DNA from: Chryseobacterium shigense
GTDB taxonomy: Bacteria > Bacteroidota > Bacteroidia > Flavobacteriales > Weeksellaceae
Direction: 5' to 3'
Assembly (NCBI RefSeq): GCF_014207845.1
Contig: NZ_JACHLC010000005.1
Span: 1 to 64,000, forward strand
DNA: 64,000 nt
The notes under the pieces were generated by a model. It did not search any database. It was given only the letters and a program-made list of their open reading frames with translations, and was not told the DNA's origin. How positions within the stretch are numbered: position 1 is the stretch's first letter; the number at the start of each line of letters is the position of its first letter. Made by a program: the position numbers and the translations under genes. Below are positions 57,293 through 64,000 of this stretch, piece after piece.

Positions 57293-58060
57293 ATGAATAC
57301 CAGACAAGAAAAACTAGAGGCTTTCGGAAGATTATTGGATATTATGGATGATCTGCGTGAAAAATGTCCGTGGGATCAGAAGCAGACCTTGCAATCGCTT
57401 CGGCATCTGACCCTTGAAGAAACATATGAACTTTCGGATGCCATTCTGCAGGAAGACTTACAGGAAATCAAAAAAGAATTGGGAGATGTTTTGCTTCATC
57501 TTGTTTTTTACGCCAAAATAGGATCCGAAAAAGAAAGCTTTGATATTGCCGATGTCATTAATTCTTTAAATGAAAAGCTGATCTTCCGTCATCCCCACAT
57601 TTATGGGGATACAGAAGTAAAAGATGAAGAAGAAGTAAAGCAGAACTGGGAAAAACTGAAGCTGAAAGAAGGAAATAAATCCATTTTAGGAGGTGTTCCG
57701 AAAAGTTTACCAAGCCTGGTAAAAGCGTATAGAATTCAGGATAAAGTAAAAGGAATCGGTTTTGAATTCCATGATGCGGAAGATGCCTGGAAAAAGGTAG
57801 ATGAAGAGATTCAGGAATTTCATGCGGAAACCGATCCGGATAAAAAAGAACTGGAATTAGGTGATGTATTCTTCTCACTGATCAATTATGCAAGAATTTC
57901 CGGGCTTAATCCTGATTCTGCTCTCGAAAGAACCAACTTAAAATTTATTTCCAGATTCCAGAAAATGGAAAAGCTGGCACAGGAAACCAATGTAAACCTG
58001 GCTGACCTTACTTTGGAGGAAATGGATGTATTGTGGGAGAAGGCAAAAAGAATGTCTTAA
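57293..58060 (+). CDS. mazG: Nucleoside triphosphate pyrophosphohydrolase MazG
   Basis: A 255-residue MazG with two MazG domains. N-terminal domain: LREKCPWDQKQTLQSLRHL, EETYELSDAI and KKELGDVLLHLVFYAKIG with the EExxE...ExxD metal-binding pattern. C-terminal domain: KVDEEIQEFHAETDPDKKELELGDVFFSLINYARI in adjoining blocks. It hydrolyses NTPs to NMP and pyrophosphate and limits alarmone or damaged nucleotides. Monocistronic with its own promoter. Confidence 0.95.
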   Translation: MNTRQEKLEAFGRLLDIMDDLREKCPWDQKQTLQSLRHLTLEETYELSDAILQEDLQEIKKELGDVLLHLVFYAKIGSEKESFDIADVINSLNEKLIFRHPHIYGDTEVKDEEEVKQNWEKLKLKEGNKSILGGVPKSLPSLVKAYRIQDKVKGIGFEFHDAEDAWKKVDEEIQEFHAETDPDKKELELGDVFFSLINYARISGLNPDSALERTNLKFISRFQKMEKLAQETNVNLADLTLEEMDVLWEKAKRMS

Positions 58061-58159
58061 GTATATCTCGTATTTTTTTACCATCAACAGATTATTAATA
58101 ACTTAGAGAAAAATATACGGCACCCGTATTTTCAGTTTAAATAAAATTAAAAAATAGCT

Positions 58160-59044
58160 ATGTTGCGTATTCTTACCCTATCCGCTTTCTTATTATGGAG
58201 CTGCAATCCGAAAGCTCAGGATACCCCTAAAACTGATGAATTAAAAGTAGAATTTTCCCTTCCTAAAAAGTTGAAGGAAGTTTCGGGAATTGTATTGTCT
58301 CAGGATAAAAACACCATCTGGGCTATTGAAGACCAGGGAAATAAAAATGTTGTTTACGGTCTGGATAAACAAGGTAAGCTAGTAACGGACGTGCTGGTAG
58401 AAAATGCCGAAAATAATGACTGGGAAGATATTACCAAAGACGCCCAGGGAAATATTTATCTCGGAGATTTTGGAAATAACGACAATAACCGGCAGAATCT
58501 GGCCATCTTAAAATTAGACTTGAAAGATGCTTCCCAAAAAACAACAAAAGCTGTTCAGACTACGAAATTTCACTACGAAGGACAAACTGAATTTCCTCCG
58601 AAAAAATCAAACTGGTTATATGACTGTGAGGCTTTCGTAGAAATGAACGGGAACTTTTACTTGTTCACCAAAAACAGAAGCAAAGGATTTGACGGAACTT
58701 TCCTGGTATTCCAGGTTCCCAATAAAGAAGGCGATTTTGAAGCTAAGTTAATCGGAAAACTTAAACTGGCAGGGAAGTACAGTGATGCGGCCATTACCTC
58801 GGCGGCGATAAACAGTACCAATGATAAGATTGTCCTGCTTACCCATAAGAATATCCATGTTCTTTCAGGATTTACAGCAGATAATTTCAGTACCGCTAAA
58901 ATTGAAAAAGTATCGTTAAACCACAATTCTCAAAAAGAAGCAGTTGTCTTTCTTGATGACAAAACACTATTGATTGCTGATGAAAAAGATAATGATACAG
59001 GTGGAAATGTATACAGGTTTGAATTTAATCCCCAAGCCAAATAA
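58160..59044 (+). CDS. Lipoprotein with predicted beta-propeller, unknown function
   Basis: A 294-residue lipoprotein: signal ending LLWSC. The rest looks like a beta-propeller, with regular NTIWAIEDQGN-, NIYLGDFGNNDNNRQN- and LLIADEKDNDTG-type blades and conserved-looking Asp/Asn turns. It may belong to the SdiA-regulated/calcium-binding propeller group, but this is uncertain. Residues EVSGIVLSQDKN near 45 and YDCEAFVEMNGNFYLFTKN near 155 are the best landmarks. Single gene with a strong terminator. Confidence 0.7.
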   Translation: MLRILTLSAFLLWSCNPKAQDTPKTDELKVEFSLPKKLKEVSGIVLSQDKNTIWAIEDQGNKNVVYGLDKQGKLVTDVLVENAENNDWEDITKDAQGNIYLGDFGNNDNNRQNLAILKLDLKDASQKTTKAVQTTKFHYEGQTEFPPKKSNWLYDCEAFVEMNGNFYLFTKNRSKGFDGTFLVFQVPNKEGDFEAKLIGKLKLAGKYSDAAITSAAINSTNDKIVLLTHKNIHVLSGFTADNFSTAKIEKVSLNHNSQKEAVVFLDDKTLLIADEKDNDTGGNVYRFEFNPQAK

Positions 59045-59075
59045 CTTAACTGAAATAGGATTAAACTAAAAAAAT

Positions 59076-59104
59076 AAAGAGGGACAATTTTTTGTCCCTC
59101 TTTT
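59076..59104. terminator. Bidirectional terminator
   Basis: AAAGAGGGACAA (59076-59087) pairs with TTGTCCCTCTTT (59092-59103), loop of 4 nt. It lies between the propeller lipoprotein gene and the convergent giant gene. Confidence 0.9.
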
Positions 59105-59153
59105 ATAGTTAATAAGATCTGTTCTTTTTTCTATGGAAACAAAGCAGGTAAAT

Positions 59154-62100
59154 TTAGAAAGTCATTCCAACACCCGCAGAGATCCTTCCACCGTCAGAAC
59201 CGTAGAAGTAATTAAGTCTTGCAGAAATCATTTCTACAACGCTCAGCCATAATCCTGCTCCTACAGACTGATGCCATTTTTTGGAGTTTTCATGGTCATT
59301 CCATACACGTCCGATGTCGTAGCCGATAAGAACTCCCATATTGGCAGGAACGATATTGTTTCTTACCCTTCCAAAATCCCAGCGGATCTCGGAATTATTG
59401 GTGAAATAGGATTTACCTGAAAATCTTTCGTTTCTGAAAGCCCTCATTCCATTATTACCACCTATGCTTGCAGCCTGATAGAACTCAAAGTTATTGTTGC
59501 TGATCCACATGGCGTTGCTGGAATTCGCAAAAACAAACTGTCCTCTCTTATCAAGCCTGTGATCTATAGTTAATGTACCGTTCAAGGTGAAGAAGTTTTT
59601 ATAGGTTTCAGATAAATTGGTTTTCCAGTCTGCATTCATCAGGAATTCAAGTCCTAAAGTAGGGAAGGCATTATTATCCAGATTTTTGAAACTGAATGTA
59701 TAATTGGCTCCTGCAAACTGTTGGCTTTTGAAGACTTCCGGCCTTACATCAGGTGACTGGTCTATAAAACGGTTACCCTTTTTCTGTACCTTATTATCCT
59801 CAAAGGTCATCTGGAACTGATGCTGAAGATTCATCCAGCTCTTTTTAGAAATTGAAGGGGCAAAATTAAGCCTGGAAATCCTTGCTCTGTTATATTCTCT
59901 TTCCGTATTTTCTTTGTCGTACGGGCTTTCATTGGACAGTCCGAAGAAGTTTTTCGAAAAACGGGGTGTTGTATAAGCTGCATCAATATTAAAATCCCAG
60001 CCCGATATTGCCTTTTTGAAAATTCCTTTATAGGCAGCATTAAACCCTCCGGTAGCGGTATAAAAATTCACTTTAAGGCTATGCTTCTGGGTATAAGGAT
60101 CGCGGATGAAATTATTTACCGTATAATTGGCAAGAACCCCTAAGATCACACCGTCATCCGGGTTATAATCTGCATTTGGATAACCGGCAAAGAAATTATA
60201 TTTCGGGTGTTTATAATTGTATGTGTTCACATCATAATCATCAGAAATATTCTTAGTTCCGGAACCGTTGTAAGTATTTTTCTGACTTTTAAAGTCATAA
60301 ATTTTCACGCTTTTTCCATCAGCAATATTGTAAACATCATGATTGTTGCCGCCAATCAGCCTGATGTTTATATTAGGCCTTCCTTCTCCTGAAACTTCAT
60401 AAATATCATCATCTTCAAGACCGTAGATCCAAAGCTCTTTCGTTTTTGAATCCTCATACGTTTTCTCAAAAACCAATTCTGGATTCTCCTTATTTTTGTC
60501 TAATTTATATTGCTTTATATTAACGGAACTGGCTGTTTTTGTAATGACGAATTGATCAGGATTCACCGTACCCGCAAGTGGAACTTTTTCCTGAAGTACA
60601 TCATAATACCGGGCTGCATAATCCTGCAGCTTTGTTTTTCTGGCTTTTAATTTACTTTGAATATCAGTAATCGTACCGTCCTTTACTTCTTTCGGAAGAT
60701 CGGTAAATGCATCATCAATATCAGCATCGGTAAGGTGTTCCTGAATATATTTTGCCTGTGCCATCCATTCTTCCTGTGAAGCGCCTTTTAAAAAGATGAG
60801 GTCCATTGGGTATGGCTCCATATTCATCCATTTCACATTTTTAATCTCTTCCTTAAACGTTTTCATGTGGCGGATGGCCGGAACATTCATGATAATTCTG
60901 AAAGCAGCCCCGTCATATCTGCTGAAAGCCTGATCCCTGTCTTTTGGGATAGGTTTGTAAATTACTTTATCGCCATCCTGGTATTCTGCCCATTTCCATT
61001 GGTCGGAATGCCTGTCCCAGTCGCCGATCAGCATATCAAAAATTCTTGCTCTTATATAGGATTCGCGGTCTACGGAATATTTATAATTTTTGGTGAAATT
61101 TTTCAGAACATCATCTGTGGAAACAATGTCTTTAGCATTATCCAGTGAAGCTAAGGTTTTGGGATCAGAAGAAAAACGCTCTTCAATCATGTACATTTCG
61201 TCACCGTAGCTTTCATTGTATTCGCCTAAGGCATATTGCTTCGGAATGTAGTACAGCTTAGGGTTGCTGTGGAAAATACCCAGTTTATCAGCCATATTTC
61301 CTACCGAAAAAGGAGTAAACGGATGATTGGCCGTATAAAAGTCCAGCAGGAATTTTTCAGGGAATGTATTATTCAGCTCATTTCCGAAAGTGCTTTTTTT
61401 GAAAGCCATGTTATTCAGAAAACGGACTGCACTCTTTTTCACTCCACGCATTACAAATTCCTGTCCGTCTGCCGCCTTAAGCCTTAAGCTGTTTGACTGG
61501 TTCCCTCCACCTTCTCTGAAAGGGGTAAACCCTCCGTTCAAAGAAGCCAGATCAGCCGTAGGAGCATCAACCGGGATTCCGTAATATTTTCTGTAATGTT
61601 CACCCCATAACCAGCGGTAAACCGGCCCTTTTTTGGTAAGTTCCACGGGATAAACGCTGGAAGTTGCTATTGCCGGAAAAGTTTTTGGGTAATTATTCAC
61701 AAAGACATCCGGTTTTGAGATCACAGAAATATGGGCAAGCTTTTTAAGATTGTTGTCTTTTGTGGAGAAATATTCAACATCTGTGCTTTGGTCTTTTCTG
61801 ATATTCAGAACGGCAAATCCGCTGCCTCCGTATGAGAAATCGGTTTTTTCAACAATGGTGGCGGGATCTGTCTTAGAGCCTGCACCGCTGATGATCTGCC
61901 TGATATTCCTGTCTTCATGATACTGCAGATTATGATCGTGTCCTGAAACAAAAATGATGTTTTCCTTATCCTGAACAATACTTTTTAACCTGTTGGCCAG
62001 ATCTGCATAATGCTGATTGTTGATATCCTCCAGATTTGCCCCGGAAGAACTTCTCAAAATGTTGATCACACTTGAAACAACCGGAACAGGAATCTTACTT

Positions 62101-62867
62101 TTCAATGGATAAAGATGTGATTTTGCAGAATTAAATCCGGCATGTGTTCCGCTGCTGATTATAGGATGATGCAAGGCGACAATAATCTTTTTATCCTGAT
62201 TTTTGGTAATAAGATCTTTAAACTCCGTGAAAAAATCTTCACGGGTTTTGATACTACAGTTTTTATTGATACCGGGATACCGGTCCCAGTTGACAAGAGC
62301 CCATTCCGTATCAATGACAATAAGTTTGATATCTTTAGACAGGTTAATATCATCAATTCCGCAGGAATTTTTAGGAAGAAAAGCTTTTTTATCGTTGAAG
62401 TAAGTCTTTACAAGGTCTTCCTGTGCTTTTAAACCATCCAGACCGCTATTCCAGTCGTGATTTCCCGGAATAACAAGAGTTTTTCCTTTGAAATTTTTGG
62501 TAATGGCAAGCTGATTTTCCAGTTTCTGCTTTGCCGCTACATAATCTTTGCTTGATTCTTTAGGTAATCCGTTGGGATAGATATTATCACCAAGAAAGAT
62601 CAGCATCGAATTGCTGTCTGCGGAATCCAGTTTACTTTTGAGTAAATTTAAAGTGTTCTGTGCCTGGGGTTCATCTGAATTTCCGGCATCTCCGATCAGG
62701 AAAACTTTAAAGTCATTTTCAGATTTTACATCAGAATTTTTTACTTCAAATAAGTTTTTACCCTTTTTTACGTTATATGTTGCGCAGGAATAGAGAACGC
62801 CTGCAGATAATACAGCTCTAAAGGCAATAGAAGTATTTTTTAAATGAGTTTTAAAGGATAAATTCAT
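59154..62867 (-). CDS. Metallophosphoesterase / kinase-like / outer-membrane barrel protein
   Basis: A 1237-residue envelope protein in three parts. (1) After a lipoprotein-like signal (LYSC28), a calcineurin-type phosphoesterase at about 50-330 has every metal motif: GDAGN (59-63), GDN (93-95), GNHD (135-138), HH (233-234) and GHDH (309-312). (2) The middle, about 440-700, has RLKAADGQEFVMRG near 465, an EER hinge-like segment, then MLIGDWDRHSDQW (about 611-623) and IPKDRDQAF (about 637-645); these resemble the catalytic loop and metal-binding Asp of atypical kinases such as CotH, FAM20 or HipA. (3) The last 350 residues look like an outer-membrane barrel ending in a Phe. Part 1 and part 3 are reliable, part 2 is inference. 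It faces away from the HD-PycTM gene, 26 bp apart. Confidence 0.85.
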   Translation of the reverse strand: MNLSFKTHLKNTSIAFRAVLSAGVLYSCATYNVKKGKNLFEVKNSDVKSENDFKVFLIGDAGNSDEPQAQNTLNLLKSKLDSADSNSMLIFLGDNIYPNGLPKESSKDYVAAKQKLENQLAITKNFKGKTLVIPGNHDWNSGLDGLKAQEDLVKTYFNDKKAFLPKNSCGIDDINLSKDIKLIVIDTEWALVNWDRYPGINKNCSIKTREDFFTEFKDLITKNQDKKIIVALHHPIISSGTHAGFNSAKSHLYPLKSKIPVPVVSSVINILRSSSGANLEDINNQHYADLANRLKSIVQDKENIIFVSGHDHNLQYHEDRNIRQIISGAGSKTDPATIVEKTDFSYGGSGFAVLNIRKDQSTDVEYFSTKDNNLKKLAHISVISKPDVFVNNYPKTFPAIATSSVYPVELTKKGPVYRWLWGEHYRKYYGIPVDAPTADLASLNGGFTPFREGGGNQSNSLRLKAADGQEFVMRGVKKSAVRFLNNMAFKKSTFGNELNNTFPEKFLLDFYTANHPFTPFSVGNMADKLGIFHSNPKLYYIPKQYALGEYNESYGDEMYMIEERFSSDPKTLASLDNAKDIVSTDDVLKNFTKNYKYSVDRESYIRARIFDMLIGDWDRHSDQWKWAEYQDGDKVIYKPIPKDRDQAFSRYDGAAFRIIMNVPAIRHMKTFKEEIKNVKWMNMEPYPMDLIFLKGASQEEWMAQAKYIQEHLTDADIDDAFTDLPKEVKDGTITDIQSKLKARKTKLQDYAARYYDVLQEKVPLAGTVNPDQFVITKTASSVNIKQYKLDKNKENPELVFEKTYEDSKTKELWIYGLEDDDIYEVSGEGRPNINIRLIGGNNHDVYNIADGKSVKIYDFKSQKNTYNGSGTKNISDDYDVNTYNYKHPKYNFFAGYPNADYNPDDGVILGVLANYTVNNFIRDPYTQKHSLKVNFYTATGGFNAAYKGIFKKAISGWDFNIDAAYTTPRFSKNFFGLSNESPYDKENTEREYNRARISRLNFAPSISKKSWMNLQHQFQMTFEDNKVQKKGNRFIDQSPDVRPEVFKSQQFAGANYTFSFKNLDNNAFPTLGLEFLMNADWKTNLSETYKNFFTLNGTLTIDHRLDKRGQFVFANSSNAMWISNNNFEFYQAASIGGNNGMRAFRNERFSGKSYFTNNSEIRWDFGRVRNNIVPANMGVLIGYDIGRVWNDHENSKKWHQSVGAGLWLSVVEMISARLNYFYGSDGGRISAGVGMTF

Positions 62868-62893
62868 AAATTTACATTAACAAAAATTCAGGA

Positions 62894-64000
62894 ATGAATA
62901 TTTTACACAAAGCTAAAGATTATGTAGAAATCTTATTCAAAGATAAGTTATCTTCTGTATACTTTTACCATAATTTTATTCACACGACCTATACCGTAAA
63001 TAAGGCCGAAGAGATCATGCGAAATACACCTGTTTCGAAAGAAGATCAGGAAAAGGTGCTTCTGGCACTGTGGTTTCACGATACAGGATATGTGGAATGT
63101 GCGCAGAATCATGAAGAAAAAGGTGTTACAATTCTTACAGATTTTCTGAAACAGGAAAATTATCCCGAAAATTATATTGAAGATGTTTCCAAACTGATTA
63201 TTGCGACTAAAATCACCTATGAGCCGCAGAATCTTCTGGAAAAGATTGTAAAAGATGCGGACTGCAGCCACTTTGCCAGTCACGATTATAATGATATTTC
63301 CGATGCCCTCAGAAAAGAATGGGAGCTTACCAACGTAAGATGTTTTTCCAATGACGAATGGAATGCCGGAAATCTTGAAATGCTCAAAAACAAGCATCAT
63401 TATTATACGGAATATGCACAGGAAAACTGGGAGCCTCTGAAAAAGAAAAACATCAAAAAAATAGAAAAAAAATTGGAAAAAGAAGAGGATAAAAAGGATA
63501 ATTCAGACAATAAGAAAGAGCCTAAAGAACCGAAATCCGACCGTAGTGTAGATACATTGTTCAGGGTGACCCTGAATAATCATACAAGGCTGAGTGATAT
63601 TGCGGACAGTAAAGCGAATATCCTTCTTTCGGTAAATGCCATCATTATTTCAGTCTGCCTTTCTGTTCTGGTTCCCAAACTGGATACCCCTAAAAATGCA
63701 CATCTTATCATTCCGAGTTTTGTACTGCTTATTTCAAGTGTTCTGACCATTATATTTGCAATCCTGTCTACAAAACCGAATGTAACAAAGACCCATTTTA
63801 CGGCTCAGGATATCGCAGACAGAAAAGTAAATCTTCTGTTCTTCGGAAATTTCCACCAAATGATTTTCAATGATTATCATAATGCCATGAAAGACCTGAT
63901 CAAAGACAGGGATTATATCTATGACTCTATGGTGAAAGATCTTTATTTCCTGGGAAAAGTTCTTGACAGAAAGTATAAGCTATTGTCCATTACCTATAAG
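62894..64000 (+). CDS. HD domain plus Pycsar-type (PycTM) membrane effector protein, partial
   Basis: The reading frame is open from the ATG at 62894 to the window edge (369 codons, no stop), so the C-terminus is missing. The N-terminal HD phosphohydrolase domain (1-180) has H30, the HD pair H62-D63 (WFHDTGY) and D123, the H...HD...D set that binds metal. A charged Lys/Glu linker (about 183-215) follows. Then comes a PycTM-type segment: LFRVTLNNHTRLSDIADSKA, a membrane helix at about 243-260 and a second at 271-291, then a soluble tail. PycTM domains damage the membrane when a cyclic pyrimidine nucleotide is made during phage attack. Joining to HD is known in this class, but its function is not settled. 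No cyclase is visible in this window. Confidence 0.85.
   Translation, partial: MNILHKAKDYVEILFKDKLSSVYFYHNFIHTTYTVNKAEEIMRNTPVSKEDQEKVLLALWFHDTGYVECAQNHEEKGVTILTDFLKQENYPENYIEDVSKLIIATKITYEPQNLLEKIVKDADCSHFASHDYNDISDALRKEWELTNVRCFSNDEWNAGNLEMLKNKHHYYTEYAQENWEPLKKKNIKKIEKKLEKEEDKKDNSDNKKEPKEPKSDRSVDTLFRVTLNNHTRLSDIADSKANILLSVNAIIISVCLSVLVPKLDTPKNAHLIIPSFVLLISSVLTIIFAILSTKPNVTKTHFTAQDIADRKVNLLFFGNFHQMIFNDYHNAMKDLIKDRDYIYDSMVKDLYFLGKVLDRKYKLLSITYK

Noticed and set aside
62948..63400. A 150-residue open frame on the minus strand
   Set aside because: Antisense to the HD domain of the last gene, whose motifs on the + strand are unmistakable.
1..64000. Prophage, insertion sequence, integron or CRISPR array
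   Set aside because: No integrase, transposase, cas or phage structural gene was found, and base composition by eye is even along the window.

Overview
The window looks like a chromosomal segment of a low-G+C Bacteroidota of class Flavobacteriia, most likely Chryseobacterium or a close Weeksellaceae relative. This rests on several things seen in the sequence: promoters of the Bacteroidota type (a TAnnTTTG -7 element, no Shine-Dalgarno need), type IX secretion proteins (PorV-like, PorP/SprF, a cargo with a type A sorting domain), many lipoproteins with Bacteroidota-style lipoboxes, and family-typical genes (DUF5606, DUF3822, M3 and S9 peptidases). No sequence search was run, so the genus is an inference. 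No phage, insertion sequence, tRNA or CRISPR array was seen. The segment is mostly core chromosome, densely packed, with genes on both strands.

Layout. 1-100: the 3' end of a 5S rRNA and the terminator of the rRNA operon. 0.2-5 kb: a VWA protein paired with a MoxR-like AAA ATPase, then an acyl-CoA carboxylase beta subunit. 5-11 kb: an EamA transporter and a secretion-related group (PorV-like barrel, unknown secreted protein, large T9SS cargo). 11-24 kb: uvrC, hutH, a DUF2059 protein, a GNAT acetyltransferase, an S8 protease lipoprotein, an aromatic ring-opening dioxygenase, YceI, an S9 peptidase, a luciferase-like oxidoreductase. 24-29 kb: a pirin-like protein, an exported intradiol dioxygenase, a LytS/LytTR two-component pair, VF530, an FKBP isomerase. 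29-37 kb: an M3 peptidase, a DUF2807 lipoprotein, a KefC/KefF-like K+ efflux pair, a LemA-TPM-TPM operon. 37-50 kb: folA, a TRIC-type channel, coaD, ddl, a PASTA protein, an RluD-type pseudouridine synthase, PorP/SprF, hemW, a DUF4139 protein, murI, a divergent nitroreductase/HxlR pair, rsmD. 50-64 kb: DUF3822, Smr, a phosphodiesterase, a beta-lactamase-fold hydrolase, archaemetzincin, SixA, ruvX-def-DUF5606, mazG, a beta-propeller lipoprotein, a giant phosphoesterase/kinase-like/beta-barrel protein, and a partial HD-PycTM gene running off the end.

The most interesting parts are not ordinary genes. (1) A small four-helix-bundle (S23/IVP family) gene at 39.35-39.71 kb sits between two inverted arrays of 7-bp repeats; two further heptad arrays without such a gene lie at 37.97 and 50.40 kb. 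At all three places the array begins at, or within about 10 nt of, the stop codon of the preceding gene. This looks like an under-described repeat/cassette family. (2) A different paired hairpin element built on GGCTTTAGCC occurs twice downstream of genes (29.84 and 54.01 kb). (3) The last gene joins an HD phosphohydrolase domain to a Pycsar-type membrane effector domain. (4) The 1237-residue protein beside it appears to combine a metallophosphoesterase, a kinase-like catalytic core and an outer-membrane barrel. (5) The nitroreductase/HxlR intergenic region holds two back-to-back consensus promoters that share elements and are bracketed by matching half-sites.
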